A stretch of DNA of 64,000 nucleotides, from the NCBI GenBank assembly GCA_001606155.1, contig LODT01000004.1:1364001-1428000 (forward strand), read 5' to 3'. The notes below the pieces were generated by a model that saw nothing but the letters and a program-made list of their open reading frames with translations, ran no database searches and had not been told where the DNA came from. Of the stretch, positions 25,383-37,322 are shown piece by piece. Source of the stretch: Tieghemostelium lacteum. Taxonomy: Eukaryota; Evosea; Eumycetozoa; Dictyosteliales; Raperosteliaceae. Numbering within the stretch: position 1 is the stretch's first letter; every line of letters starts with the position of its first letter. The translations under genes were made by a program, and so were the position numbers.

Positions 25383-28300
25383 TTAAATTTTATTATTTTC
25401 AATGAAAATTAATTTATCAATTTTGTATTCAATATTATTGAATCTGTATCTCTTTAGTAGGTTGATATAAGATGGTGAAATTCTGGCTACTGGACAAGTA
25501 GATGCAGAAGTAGAATAAACCTTCAGTGATTTCACATTTTGAAGGCTATCTAATATTCCCAGTACTCTATTAATAACATCAACTGAAATGGTGTCTCTAA
25601 AATTTAATGAAACTGATTTTAGATTAGGACAATTACTAAATTGAATAGAGTCAATGAATTCTTTAGATGTTGGGTTATCTAGATTGATTAATATTTTAAC
25701 TAATGAACTGGGTAGTGGGTAACTTGATGGTGGAACCCCATAATTTTGAATTTTCATATTGGTTATTTGTATAAGTTGAATCTTATCAAATGCCTCTATA
25801 TATTTTGGAAAATTAGATGGTGTGATTTGAACTATTGGTATACATTTTAAGATATCAAATCTAACAATTTCTGGTTCTGGTAATGGAATGAATGGTAGGT
25901 CAAGTACAAATTTAATATTTGAATAGTCTTTTAGAAGTAGGTCGTAGAGTGGGTATAGGAAGTTTACTAGAAACTCTTTCTGAACTGATGCATTGTAAAC
26001 TTTAATCTTTAACAATTTCAATGATTTGGAATGTCTTTGTAATAGTGGATAAAAGATCTCATTGTTAAATTCTCGAATAACATTATAAGTGTTATGTAGA
26101 GTAAAGAGTATTGAGAATCTTTCAATAGTCTCTGGAGGTGTGCTTACAGTAATCAATTGATTTATAAGATAGGAATATGGTGATATTTTCTTAGAATCTA
26201 AAGATAAAGTAAAATTACCACTCATTCCAATGTACCCTTTAACTTTAACCCTTCTAAGCGATGGTAATGATCCAGGTGAGAAATATAATAATCTATTTTG
26301 AACATATCCATTATCCATAGTTTTAGATGGATAGTTAGCTTTATAGTAATCATCACCAACCAGTATATTATCCTCTGTAGTTATATTCAAAGATTCCAAT
26401 CTATTCAGTGATTCAATAACCATAGTATACGGAATAATTAATGCCAAATTCCAGTAATCCATATGTAAAGGTACACTTTTCAATAGACAATACTTATTTC
26501 CAAAATTTGGTGGCTGAAATCTAAATAATTTCATTTTTGGAATAGCTCTATTGGTCAAAAGATTAGATATCATTCCAAAGAATCTCCAATTTACTCTTGA
26601 TAAATTTACTATACATTCAACTTTAATTCTTTTATCATCAATGAAATAGGATAGAATTTTCAATAGAATCACATTGTTAATGAATATAGGATGTGTAGGT
26701 ACTTCTATATTGCTATTACTATCAGTTGCTAAATTGAATGTAATATTATTGTCTTGTAAATGTCTGAGAATTTTTGGATATTTTTGAAATAGTTCAAAAT
26801 ACTTGGTACTGCTTTCATTTGATTTGTTGATGAATTGGTTGATTTGTTTAATGTTACCTAGTTCACCAGTTTTTGGAATGTGTTTAGATATAACACATGA
26901 TATTAGATATTCATAGTTTTCTATATTACCATTTGACTTGTAAAAGTATTCAATGAGATCCAGTATCATTACAATATTTCTGTTCATGTGTATAGACACT
27001 TTCAAAGATTGTGCTATTTTATCTTGTTTTTGATAAGATAGTATTTTTAGAGATGTAAGAATAGGATCAAGGGTATCTTTTTCAGTGTAATGATCAATAT
27101 CTGTTATATTCTCAAGAATATCAGATGTATTCATTAGAGATAATGCTGATAGTTGTCTAATGTTGTGGTAGGGTCTTGACATTATATTACCTTTTGGTAA
27201 ACCAGTGAGATCATGTGGGTTATCTTTCCAAGGACTCTCTTGATATATATACATTATCAATTCATAGTACAAACTCTTTGTAGAGAATGGTGAAACCACA
27301 CCAGTTAGGCAACTTATAAATTTCATTAGATCATGTTTAAAATCACCAGTAAATTCTTTGCTTAGATACTTTAGTAATGATATTGCTACAGTGTTACTTG
27401 CAGAACTCTTTATCAAGAGTGTTTTTATCAAATCAAGATATTCAGGATATTTAGTTTCTTTGTACCATGGAACTACAACTTCCAATACCGATAGAATATT
27501 CCCAATTTCCACAGATATACTATTGTCTTTTAACCTTTGCAATAGTGATTTATGATCAATTTCATAGAGATACTTTGACAATAGCAATGATTCACATTTT
27601 AATGGACTATTAGGTTTACCAATGCACTCTAAAATTTTATCTTTAAAATTATTCAATTTTTCTTTTTCCACACCTCCAAGACACACTAAAAATGTTTTTA
27701 TAGTTGATGATTCATCAATAGAAATCCCATTTAATTTCAATGCCAATCTATAACAGTCATCAGATGATAATTGTTGAATTTGATTACTAGATAAAAGTTT
27801 TAAAATCATTGCTGGCATTCTATCTATTAAATCAAATTTCTTATGAATAACATCAAAATGTACCAATAAATATACTAATGAGTTCTTAGGATTTAGAGTA
27901 TCTAAAATATTCATTGTCCTTTCATTAATTATATAATCTAAAACCTTTGATCCAACTGGTAATTCACCAATACAACTTGAAATACTGATAGCACTTTGAC
28001 TATACCACAACTTTTCCATAACCCACTGTCCTAACTTTTTACTAATCTCCTGATTGTTATTTATAATGTATTCTAATAGACCTAATGATATTAAATCTTT
28101 CAATACTGCAATTCTATCAGGTCTTTGTAATTTTTTTATTATCCAATCTAATATTAAATCTAATGAATTGGAATTTGATAGTATTATATCCTCCTATTAG
28201 ATTATTGTTATTAGTACTAAAAATATAGTTTAATTAAGTATAAACTAGTATAAACATACATATCTCTTTAATAGTGTAACTATTAAATCAAGATTATGAA

Positions 28301-28565
28301 GTGGTAATTGAGATTGTTGTAGTGTAACTAAAATATCTAGTATTTTTAATGTGGAATCTAATGATATATTAAGATTATTAATGACACCATCAATTAATAA
28401 CTTTGATATTCCTGCAGTTCTAAAAAACCATGGCTTAACTAAAACATAGGATTTCATTAATGTAATTAATCTATTGTGATTACTTGTTTCATTACTATTT
28501 ATTCCATCTAAAATTGTTTGAATAACTTTATCATATCCAATAGTATTAAAATTTATTTCTGACAT
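25383..28565 (-). CDS. Large F-box-like protein with C-terminal leucine-rich region
   Basis: Exons 28565-28260 and 28193-25383 (66 bp intron, GTATGT...AATAG, phase 0), 1038 residues. The first ~550 residues look all-helical and resemble irregular ARM/HEAT-like packing, with no named domain. Near residues 600-650 an F-box-like stretch appears (ILLKILSYFIDDKRIK, NLSRVNWRFFGMI). The remainder contains spaced leucine/asparagine motifs (LESLNITTEDN, LKSVSLNF, LQNVKSLKVYS) suggestive of degenerate leucine-rich repeats. Dictyostelids have many uncharacterised F-box-like LRR proteins that probably select substrates for SCF ubiquitin ligases. That role is inferred. The start is the ATG in ATCATGTCAG; the frame extends upstream only through a TTG. 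Confidence 0.7.
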
Positions 28566-28692
28566 GATAAAGAAGGGGTGTGGTTTGATCAAATTAAAAA
28601 TCTAAAAAAAAAATTGGTGTGGATAATTCTAAAAATGATTTACCCAATTTTGAAAATTAGGTTGGTTTTATTTAATTTAAATGATAAATTAA

Positions 28693-30155
28693 TTAAAAGA
28701 TAATATTGATAACAAAGGATAATAAAGTTATAAATGTTGAATAAGTTAAGAATGGAGAATTAGAGAGATCTTCAGAACTTGTGTCTTTTAATTGTGAACA
28801 ATTATCAGAGGTGTATTCTGCTTCACAAGTACATTTACCAGCAATTAAATCACAACTTCCATGATTTGAACAGTTATCTGGACAAGGTTTTTCATAATTA
28901 ATAATTGAATTATGACCTTGAATACCATCAACAGTAACACTGATTTTAACTGGATTTGTAACTGTTGTTGGATCTGATTGTGGAATTAGATTACAAAGGA
29001 ATGATTCTGGGAATTCATTTCCAGTAACTGTGCAATTCTCACCATTGATTGTAACATATAGGCCAACATTTGCAAAGTTACTTCCAGTAATTGTAAATGT
29101 TGTGTTGATACCTTTTTTATATGATGTTGGTGTAACTTGATCAATGGTTGGAGCATGGAAATTGCTTTCAAATTGATGGCTTTTAATTACATTTCCAACT
29201 TCACATGCAACATTGATAGAGAATGTTCCTGTACCTGCAATAGATTGACAATAGGCGAATGATTGGTAATTACTTCCATTGGAGAATGAACAATCTAAAT
29301 CATCACCATTTCCAATTGAAGTACTAATAGTTGTACCAAATAAATATCTTCCTTTAATTGTTATAATATCTGAACCATCGATGTTTGGTAGTGGTGATAT
29401 TTCAGAGATAAATGGTGGTAATGCAAATTCTAATTTATTACTATCAGCATCATCAACTGTAACTGTTAATTCTCCATATTGAGCTGTATCTGGAATTGAA
29501 AATACTATTTTACTTTGTTCAACAGTTTGAACAGTAGCTGAATAAATATCTAATGGATGATGTGATGGAGTAACTGAAATTTCAACAAGAGATTCTTCAT
29601 ATCCAAAATTAACACCACTGATTGTGAAAACATTTGGGACTGCTCCTTGAGTGTAATTGCTATCAACCTGAGGTGTTTGGTAAACAAGTGGTATGGAATT
29701 TGATATCTTTGTACCATTGATATAGATACTAACTGAGTTGTCAAGTTTAATACCATCAGGTAGAACAACAACTAAACCTTCAGCAACAGTGCTATATGTT
29801 AATGATTCACCACCAACATTAATTGAGGTATGTTGTGGAACAAGATCTGAAAAGTATTGACCTTGAATTGTGATGGTAGATGATAATGTTGGAATTGGAG
29901 TGGTTGGGAGATATCCTGATATATATGGGGTCACTGAAAGTTCTCCATTAAAAATATCTTTAGCTGTAAAGTTGTTATGAATTATTAAAGTACCAGATAC
30001 TTGAGTTGGAAGTAGAGGACAGCTATATTGAGTGTTATTAGATATAATATCACATGTCAATGAATTACCAGCCCATGAAAATTCAAGATATTTTAATGGA
30101 ACTGCATATTTTGTATCAAAAACTAAATAATTAGTTTGATAGATATGAGTAATCT
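28693..30155 (-). repeat. Inverted near-identical 1.46-kb segment, copy A (pairs with 56954-58416)
   Basis: Read on the minus strand, this segment matches 56954-58416 without indels, including nearly all synonymous positions in stretches compared by eye. Most amino-acid differences cluster in the first ~75 residues; only about six changes occur in the last ~430. Similarity stops at the stop codon on one side and at AGATTACTCATATC on the other. This is a probable gene-conversion tract. Confidence 0.85.
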
Positions 30156-31719
30156 GAGTAATACCCCAGAAATTAGTAATATCTCCACTTCTCGATTGAC
30201 CATCAGTACTGAATTCAGTGTACCAACCAACACTGCCAAAAGGATCTATAGATTGGGTATATTCAATGTGACATGTAATGGATTCCTTATCGACAAATAC
30301 TATATTTTCACAAATTTCATCATTAATTTGGTAAAGGTAATCAGAGGTATTGGAGAATGGATTCCCATAGAGTGTAATACGACTACCACCTGTTTGAGTA
30401 ACATCATAAAATGAGACATTGTAGTAAATAGTTTCAGAGAGGTATGCTAATGAACTTGCACATGTTTCACCTGAGAAATAATCATTACAATCACATACAT
30501 AGTATGGTGATGCACTCTGAGTTACACAAGTACCAGATAAAAATCCATTACAATCCTCAGGACATAATGAGGAATAACTGAAACTTACTATTCCATTTGG
30601 TTGACTACTACTAGAAATACCAACAAATACAAGAGGAGAGTAACTAGATGGTCCAAATGCGGGATAGTATATACTAGTTTTGGTATTTGGATTAGCAATA
30701 CTTATAGTATATGGGAATGATCCAGCTATTGTTGGTTCTGAGTTTAGCGGTGATAGATAAAGGAAATCTAAATTTCCATTATCATTATTATTAACCATGA
30801 TTATAAATTGATTTTGGTTGTAATCAAAATATCCACTAAGACATCTATTGAATTTATATGGTGGTCCATTGGTATTATTGAATGTAATTGGATTGATATT
30901 TCCTCCAAGTGTCTCTAATGCCCAACCTCCATTAGTTGATTGTAAACATGAAAACACTCTATCAGACTTTCCTAAAAATGTATTACGAGTTGTATAACCA
31001 CTTGGTAGTTCACTTTGTACCAGATTGGGGTTATTTTGGGTATAGAATGAGTCAGTTGATATGGTTCTAACTGTTCCATCAGCTGTTGTAATGACTAATT
31101 TAAATGAAGTGAGATCAAATGTTGAGAATACAACAGGTGATGGACTTAAGAAACTTAGATATCGTTTCAAAGCTAAACTTCCTGAAAAATCAACCAAAAG
31201 TAAGACAACGTCATTATTACCATCAATGGCTGTAAATGCAATATATGATGCAAAGGAACCAACTGAACAGGCTAGTACTTGGTTGGGTATTTCAGTTATA
31301 TATGATTGTGGGTAAGCTTGAGCATTTACAATTGGATTTGCTCCATCATATATAGTGGTAATTATATTACTAGCAGTAGTAACCAAACAGCCACTAGATG
31401 TAGGGTATATAGCCTGTACTGTAATATTGCTTACTGTTGGAAAATTTTGATTATTTATGGCTGTGTAATTGTACAATTGTATATCACCAACAGTTGTAGT
31501 TAATTTATCCAATTTTAGAAAGTAAATTTTATTTTCTCCATTGGCAGTACCAATAAAGCATAATGAAAACAATGAATCTTGACCAAATTGAAATAATACT
31601 TCGGTTTGTGTTGATGCTTCTACAAATTTTTGAAGAGTGAAATTATAAAACATATCATTTGATGCATTAACACTTGAAATCAATGCAATGATTACAATTA
31701 ACAAATAACTAACTTTCAT
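28693..31719 (-). CDS. EGF/IPT-domain cell-surface protein, copy A
   Basis: Single exon, 1008 residues. A clear signal peptide (MKVSYLLIVIIALISSVNAS) leads to a ~370-residue beta-rich N-terminal domain. An EGF-like module follows near 392-430 (CPEDCNGFLSGTC, CDCNDYFSGETC). About five IPT/TIG (Ig-like) repeats come next, for example ITLYGNPF, STITIQGQYFS, NVFTISGVNFG, DIITIKGRYLF and TTFTITGSNFA. A second EGF (CPDNCSNHGSCDL...CTCEAEYTSDNC) precedes a Ser-rich spacer and a short hydrophobic tail with no cytosolic part (STFITLLSFVINIIF), which fits a GPI-anchor signal. Dictyostelid proteins of this build include adhesion and allorecognition (Tgr/LagC-type) and ComC-like proteins. Residues from ~515 to the end are nearly identical to copy B at 55396-58416; the N-terminal half is diverged. 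Confidence 0.88.
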   Translation of the reverse strand: MKVSYLLIVIIALISSVNASNDMFYNFTLQKFVEASTQTEVLFQFGQDSLFSLCFIGTANGENKIYFLKLDKLTTTVGDIQLYNYTAINNQNFPTVSNITVQAIYPTSSGCLVTTASNIITTIYDGANPIVNAQAYPQSYITEIPNQVLACSVGSFASYIAFTAIDGNNDVVLLLVDFSGSLALKRYLSFLSPSPVVFSTFDLTSFKLVITTADGTVRTISTDSFYTQNNPNLVQSELPSGYTTRNTFLGKSDRVFSCLQSTNGGWALETLGGNINPITFNNTNGPPYKFNRCLSGYFDYNQNQFIIMVNNNDNGNLDFLYLSPLNSEPTIAGSFPYTISIANPNTKTSIYYPAFGPSSYSPLVFVGISSSSQPNGIVSFSYSSLCPEDCNGFLSGTCVTQSASPYYVCDCNDYFSGETCASSLAYLSETIYYNVSFYDVTQTGGSRITLYGNPFSNTSDYLYQINDEICENIVFVDKESITCHIEYTQSIDPFGSVGWYTEFSTDGQSRSGDITNFWGITQITHIYQTNYLVFDTKYAVPLKYLEFSWAGNSLTCDIISNNTQYSCPLLPTQVSGTLIIHNNFTAKDIFNGELSVTPYISGYLPTTPIPTLSSTITIQGQYFSDLVPQHTSINVGGESLTYSTVAEGLVVVLPDGIKLDNSVSIYINGTKISNSIPLVYQTPQVDSNYTQGAVPNVFTISGVNFGYEESLVEISVTPSHHPLDIYSATVQTVEQSKIVFSIPDTAQYGELTVTVDDADSNKLEFALPPFISEISPLPNIDGSDIITIKGRYLFGTTISTSIGNGDDLDCSFSNGSNYQSFAYCQSIAGTGTFSINVACEVGNVIKSHQFESNFHAPTIDQVTPTSYKKGINTTFTITGSNFANVGLYVTINGENCTVTGNEFPESFLCNLIPQSDPTTVTNPVKISVTVDGIQGHNSIINYEKPCPDNCSNHGSCDLIAGKCTCEAEYTSDNCSQLKDTSSEDLSNSPFLTYSTFITLLSFVINIIF

Positions 31720-32059
31720 TATTTTACTTGTTTTATTTTTAAAATTATTAATAATAAAATTTAAAAAACATCATATAGTAGTTTGATGTTTAATTTCAAA
31801 TAAACCCACTGTATAATTGCCCCTTAACAATCTGAAATGTTTAAATCTTTGAAATTCTTTAAAAATCTTCCATTTTTTCAGATACTGTAAATGAAATCAT
31901 CCTAAAAATATTCTATTAACAACTTACACAAAAATGTGGATAAATGTAAAAATATATTAGGAGTATACTAATAAATATATTCATTATTCAACTATTTATA
32001 TCATTTATAACTATTTTATTTTTTTTTTTCCTTTTTTTTCATTATGTTTTTGAAATCAA
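31720..32059. other. Divergent promoter region, nothing else recognised
   Basis: 340 AT-rich bases between the surface-protein start and the CPSF-A-like start, ending in long T runs. An ATG at 32044, 16 bases before the CPSF-A-like ATG, opens a 12-codon out-of-frame upstream frame if the transcript reaches it. Confidence 0.45.
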
Positions 32060-35000
32060 ATGATGAACTACACCAACAATAAGATTTCAAACCAAAGTAA
32101 AACGCAATACTACAGTAAAACTATTGTACCACCATCACAAATAACTAAAGGTGTTTGTGGTAATTTTAGAAAGGTCAATTGTAATGATATTGTTTTGATA
32201 AAGCAACACTACTTGGAGCTACTTAAATTCAATAGAGTTGTAGATTTAAATGAAACAAATTGTGTTAGTGCTGATATTATAGATGTTGATGCTATTGATG
32301 AAAATGATAATTCATTTGAATCAGTTGATCAATTTCCATTGTTTTCTATTGTAAAAGACATAAAAACATTATCTTTAAAATCATTTGAAAATACAACAAC
32401 TACAACAACTACAAATGAGATATTAAGTAAAGAAGTACTAGACCATAGGCCATATATAGATAGTGATTATCTTCAAAAGGATTTGCTAGTTGTTACATCA
32501 GATTCGGGAGTATTATCAGTATTATCATGGTCAAATGTAAAACATCAATTTCTATCTGTACATTTTGAACAGATATCACCTAGTGGTAGTAATTTTAAAT
32601 ATATTGGTGAGAAGATATATATTTCACCTTGTAATAGATTAGTAGTAGTATCAGCAATATTAAATAATCTATTATTATTTACAACATCAACTAATAGAGT
32701 AAATAGTAAATTATTAAATAATAGAACAACAATCAATATCAAAGAAACTGTAGATAAAATAACTCCAAAGGATGTATTAATTCTTTCTGTAGCCTTTAGT
32801 TACCAACCCAATAATAATGATATAATATACCTATTGATACATTTTCAAAATAATTCTACTAAAAAGTTTGGTTTAGTAAAATTTCAATATTCACTATCTA
32901 CCAATACTTTAGAATTTCAATTACACAACTACCAATTTGAAAAACAATATGATATCATTCAATTTAATAATAATAATAATAATAGTAGTAAAAAAACATC
33001 AACAACTAGTTTAATGGTATCAACAAATCTATCAGAAATAATTTTAGTAAAAAATGATACATTAGAGATTATAGAGAAGATTTATACTTCAGTTGGTTAT
33101 GGAGCATTTCTAACAAGTTATTTGGTAACTGATAATTCTGAACAGATATTACTATCAAATGATAGAGGTAATATCTATAGAATTGATAGTAGATCATTAG
33201 CTATAAAAGCCTATGATAAAAATAATGGATTACCAATGTTACCTCTATCAATGATACTCAATTTAGGACATTACTACTATTATCTAATTGGTGATCTTAG
33301 CGATTCTATTATTATTAGATATAATAGTGATGATAGTTTCCAACCAGTCATTGTAAATAGTAATTACTCTTGTATCACTGATTTTGAAGTATTAAAAAAT
33401 GATATTAATACTCAGATTCTATGTTGTTGTAACAGTTCTTTGATAAAAGAAGACTCTTTAAAGTTGATTGAAAAGAGTATTTCAATTGAACTGTTGGATC
33501 AGATTCAAGTAAATAATACAAATTTACTGTGGACTTTGGATTGTGCGACTGAGAAACTAATTGTAATAAGTTGTCTAAACTCAACAAAAATCTATAGACT
33601 ACGACATCAAGATGATTGGTTAGATATTTCTGAAAATTCCCCATTCATTTTGAATATCTATACAGTTTATGCATGTATATTCCAAAATTATGGAATAATA
33701 GTTCAAGTCACTCCTAATAAGATTATAGTCTTAAAAGATAATAAGATAACTGATCAATGGTCAGTATCATCCAATTCAGTTATAGTATCAGCTACCAGTT
33801 CATCCAATAGTCAGTTACTAGTTAGTCTTTCAAAACCCAATCATTTTTTGTATTTTGAAATTGAAAATCAAAAATTGATTGAAAAATCCAGTTATCCACT
33901 GAACACTGAGATATCAAGTATCTATGTATCTCCCATTGCATCACTTGAACATGTAGTCATTATTGGTACCTATCAACATGAGATTCTAATTATAAACTAT
34001 CGTGCAATGAAGATTATCAGTCGTTACAGTAAACTATCATCTATACCACACAGTATCATTCTAAATCAGCTATCTAATAGTCATATTGATAGTGGTGATC
34101 AAATGTACCATCTCATTGTAGCACAAAGAGATGGCTATCTATTGAAATGGGATATATCATTGTCACAATTAATAAGTGATAATGAATTCACACTCATATC
34201 AATACCATATCAAAAGAGAATATCCAATTCACAAATTCAGTTAGTGGCATCTAATCAACAAGGTATCATTGTTATAAGTCCTGAGAAAGTCTATTATCTA
34301 ACCTCAAGAAAAGCTCACACTATTCTAACTAAAATATCAGATCTGCCATCCAATATCACTCATTCTTCATTATTATCATCTAAAAATCACATTAAACCAA
34401 CATTTCTATTTATTGGTCCCACTATAGGTCTTTCTATTGTAAAATTAGATTTTTCAAAAAAGATAAATGTCTCACCACAATTGATTAAATCTATGGATTC
34501 TGTAAGTATTTTATGTATACTCATTCATTCATTCATTCATTTTAACATTATTACTAATCATATACTATTTTTAATAGAGATTAATATCACCAATTAAAAT
34601 TCTAAATATTGAATCTATGAATTTACTATTGATTTTATTTGAAAAATATTTGACAATAGTTGACCCAAAGACACTGCAGAAGCTTAATTGTTTAGAGCTG
34701 CCTAAATTTGCAAAAGCTATTAGTATATATTTCTGGGAAGAGAGAAATTTAATTATTCTCTCTGGAAATGATTGTAGAAATACTGATAGAGGTTTATTAT
34801 TGATTTATTCATTCCATTTGGATGAAAATAATAGTGAGTTGCTAAAAGAGGAACAAATAATACATTTACAGAGTAAGATATATAGTTTTATAACTATAGG
34901 CTCAAATTATATACTATTATCTACATTACGTGAAATCAAGTTATTGAATTTAAAAGACAGTCAAAGTACACCACTCATCAACCAAGTAAATCAATTATCA

Positions 35001-35876
35001 GCTCCAATAATCCTAATGAGAAAATCAAGTGATCGTATTCTATTAGGTTCTTGGAATAAAGGTATTGAAATATATCAATACAAACAACAATCTCCACAAC
35101 AACAACAACAACAACAACAAAATCAAAATATCAATAATAATAATAATGATGAAGACAATGATGAAGATGTAATGATTGTAGATCAAAATCAAAATCTACA
35201 AAATATTAATAATAATAATAATAGTTTATTGATATTGAAAAGAGAAGAAAGAACAATGACATCTAATTTAATGGAATCTATATTTTTGAATAATGATAGA
35301 TGGGCATCTTTAGATAGATTTGGTAATATGAATATTAAAGATTATAGTGAACATGATATTATTCAAGATGAAGAAGCATCATTGATTCTATTAGATTCAA
35401 TTGGGAATTTTAGTTATAAAGAAGCATTTATGAAAATATTACCCTATGATCAGAATAATGGTAATAAAACTTTCTTAATGGCTGGTGTATTGGGTAGCTT
35501 GGTTATTCTATCAACTTTAACACTAAAGATACACTATGATTCACTGTTGACATTACAAATTCAATTATCACAATTTAGTCTCACACGTCCACTTTTACTC
35601 AATGATCACTCGGTATACAGGTCAGAGTTAGAGAAAACTACCGGTATTTTAGATGGGGATTTAATAAGTCAATTCTTATATTTAAATCTACAAAATCAGT
35701 TAATTCTGGTAACTGACAAATATCATCAATATATGAAACTATTGAATAGTAATAACTATTCAAATAGAGATAATATGAATATTGACATGGATTCTGAAAA
35801 TCAAATTCAAGTAAACAAATTAAAAATTGTTCAAACATTAATAGATTTAATTGAAAAATTAAATGATAAGTTATAG
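32060..35876 (+). CDS. CPSF-A/DDB1/SF3b130 superfamily beta-propeller protein
   Basis: Exons 32060-34501 and 34578-35876 (76 bp intron, GTAAGT...TAATAG, phase 0), 1246 residues. The N-terminal half reads as MMS1-N-type propeller blades (DLLVVTSDSGVLSVLSW near 140-160, IYISPCNRLVVVSAILNNLLLF). The C-terminal third shows the CPSF-A domain: GLLLIYSFHL, YILLSTLREIKLLNL, ILLGSWNKGIEIYQY and FLMAGVLGSLVIL. The ending HSVYRSELEKTTGILDGDLI parallels the FRS...GxIDGDLI tail of DDB1. DDB1, CPSF1 and SF3B3 form triple beta-propellers for ubiquitin ligation, mRNA cleavage and splicing. This protein is too diverged to be assigned to any of these three and may match the extra plant CPSF-A protein. A Gln/Asn-rich insert lies near 990-1040. 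Confidence 0.8.
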
Positions 35877-35960
35877 GAATAATAAAATAATTCATTGTCT
35901 CGATAAATATCTCCATTATTTTGAATTTACATTTTTTTTTTTTTTTTTATTTTATAACAC

Positions 35961-35978
35961 ATGGATATTTTTATCTAA
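35961..35978 (+). promoter_or_regulatory. Five-codon upstream ORF overlapping the RPEL gene start (TAATG)
   Basis: ATG GAT ATT TTT ATC TAA; the last A of the stop is the first A of the main ATG at 35978. This arrangement permits termination followed by re-initiation. Whether the transcript contains this ATG is not known from sequence. Confidence 0.4.
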
Positions 35979-37156
35979 TGGAAATGTCAAATAATCACGA
36001 TGTTATAAAAAGTAACAATGAATTTTCACAAATTTGTAAATTAGTTAATAAACAGCTAGATAATAGAGAGAATAAATATGAAGAGCTACTGAATAAAGGC
36101 ATATTAAAGAATCATCATAATGTAGTATCACCAGGTATACAACTAGTATCTAGTCAATTAAAATTTCAAAAGACTACATCAACACTAGATAGAAAACTTG
36201 AAAATAGACCATCGATTAATGATCTATTTGATCACCATATTATTGAAAATTCACCATTACTCTCCAATTATATTGCACCATCACTACATTCAAAGAAAAA
36301 GTATTTAGAATTCCTTCAAACTCAATCACAACTCTTACAAAAACTAGATAATAGACCTACACCATCTCAGATGATTCTATCAACTATATTAAAAAATCAG
36401 TTTGATGATAATAGTGATCTTATTGAATCTCTAGAGCTACCATCATCTCAATCACTAAAAAGTAATAATAGTTCAATTTATGATAACTTTTTATTTGAAA
36501 GTAATAATAATACATTAGATGATTCAAATAATAATGATGATAGTGATAGTCTATCAAGCTCCTCTTCTATATCATCATCATTATCATCTTATAGTTCATC
36601 AATATCATTTCTATCAGCATCAGATTTGTTTCATCAACAACAACGTAGTCAACGTACATTGGGTAGTAACAGTTTTGATGAGACTGTAAAGATATTAAAT
36701 TCAAAACTTCAAAATAGAATTAACAAGGAACTGTTGATACAGAATGGAATCTTAAAAAGTAGAGATATTGCACCTTCAATACAGGCAACTCAAAATCAAT
36801 TAAAATTTCAAAAGATCACAATTAGTAACAATCTAGAAAAGAGATTAGTTCATTATGATCTCCTCAATGGTATTCACATGGATACCAACTCTAATGTAAA
36901 TACAAACTCAAACATTAATCAAACTATAAACAAATTAAATTCACTTGTAGAAAGTAGGCCATCAATTGATGATCTCTATCAACATAATATATTAATTAAA
37001 CAACATGAAAACCAACAAACCAACAATAGAAATTCTAAAGAATTAAAATCTACTATCAAATTATCTGATAATAATGGTAGTAGTAGTAGTAATAATAATA
37101 CTATTGAAAGTGAAATCCAATTCGCTCATGATGATGAAAATGACAATCATTCTTGA
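35978..37156 (+). CDS. RPEL-repeat protein, probable G-actin binder
   Basis: Single exon, 392 residues from the ATG at 35978; a second ATG lies two codons later (MEMSNN). Six RPEL-like units are visible, of the form L-x2-K/N-L-x2-R-P-x3-D/E-L-x4-I-L: LDNRENKYEELLNKGIL (~27-43), LENRPSINDLFDHHII (~74-90), LDNRPTPSQMILSTIL (~122-140), LQNRINKELLIQNGIL (~243-260), LEKRLVHYDLLNGI (~286-302) and VESRPSIDDLYQHNIL (~324-340). Units one/two and four/five are each joined by a similar linker containing QLKFQK, so the protein looks internally duplicated around an Asp/Ser-rich middle. In animals, RPEL motifs of MRTF and Phactr bind monomeric actin. No SAP, coiled-coil or phosphatase-binding domain is seen, so the output is unknown. 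Confidence 0.8.
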   Translation: MEMSNNHDVIKSNNEFSQICKLVNKQLDNRENKYEELLNKGILKNHHNVVSPGIQLVSSQLKFQKTTSTLDRKLENRPSINDLFDHHIIENSPLLSNYIAPSLHSKKKYLEFLQTQSQLLQKLDNRPTPSQMILSTILKNQFDDNSDLIESLELPSSQSLKSNNSSIYDNFLFESNNNTLDDSNNNDDSDSLSSSSSISSSLSSYSSSISFLSASDLFHQQQRSQRTLGSNSFDETVKILNSKLQNRINKELLIQNGILKSRDIAPSIQATQNQLKFQKITISNNLEKRLVHYDLLNGIHMDTNSNVNTNSNINQTINKLNSLVESRPSIDDLYQHNILIKQHENQQTNNRNSKELKSTIKLSDNNGSSSSNNNTIESEIQFAHDDENDNHS

Positions 37157-37322
37157 TATCGACCAATTTTCTCTATTGTAAATAAAAATGTATATTCCTA
37201 TATTTATTCCACCAAAAAATATCTATTCGTTTTCTCTATTTACTGTCGTGTGTGGTGTGGGGGTGATTGAAGGTTGGGAGGAGTGTTTTCTATATATATT
37301 ACTTTAGTCTAGAGTTATTTAT

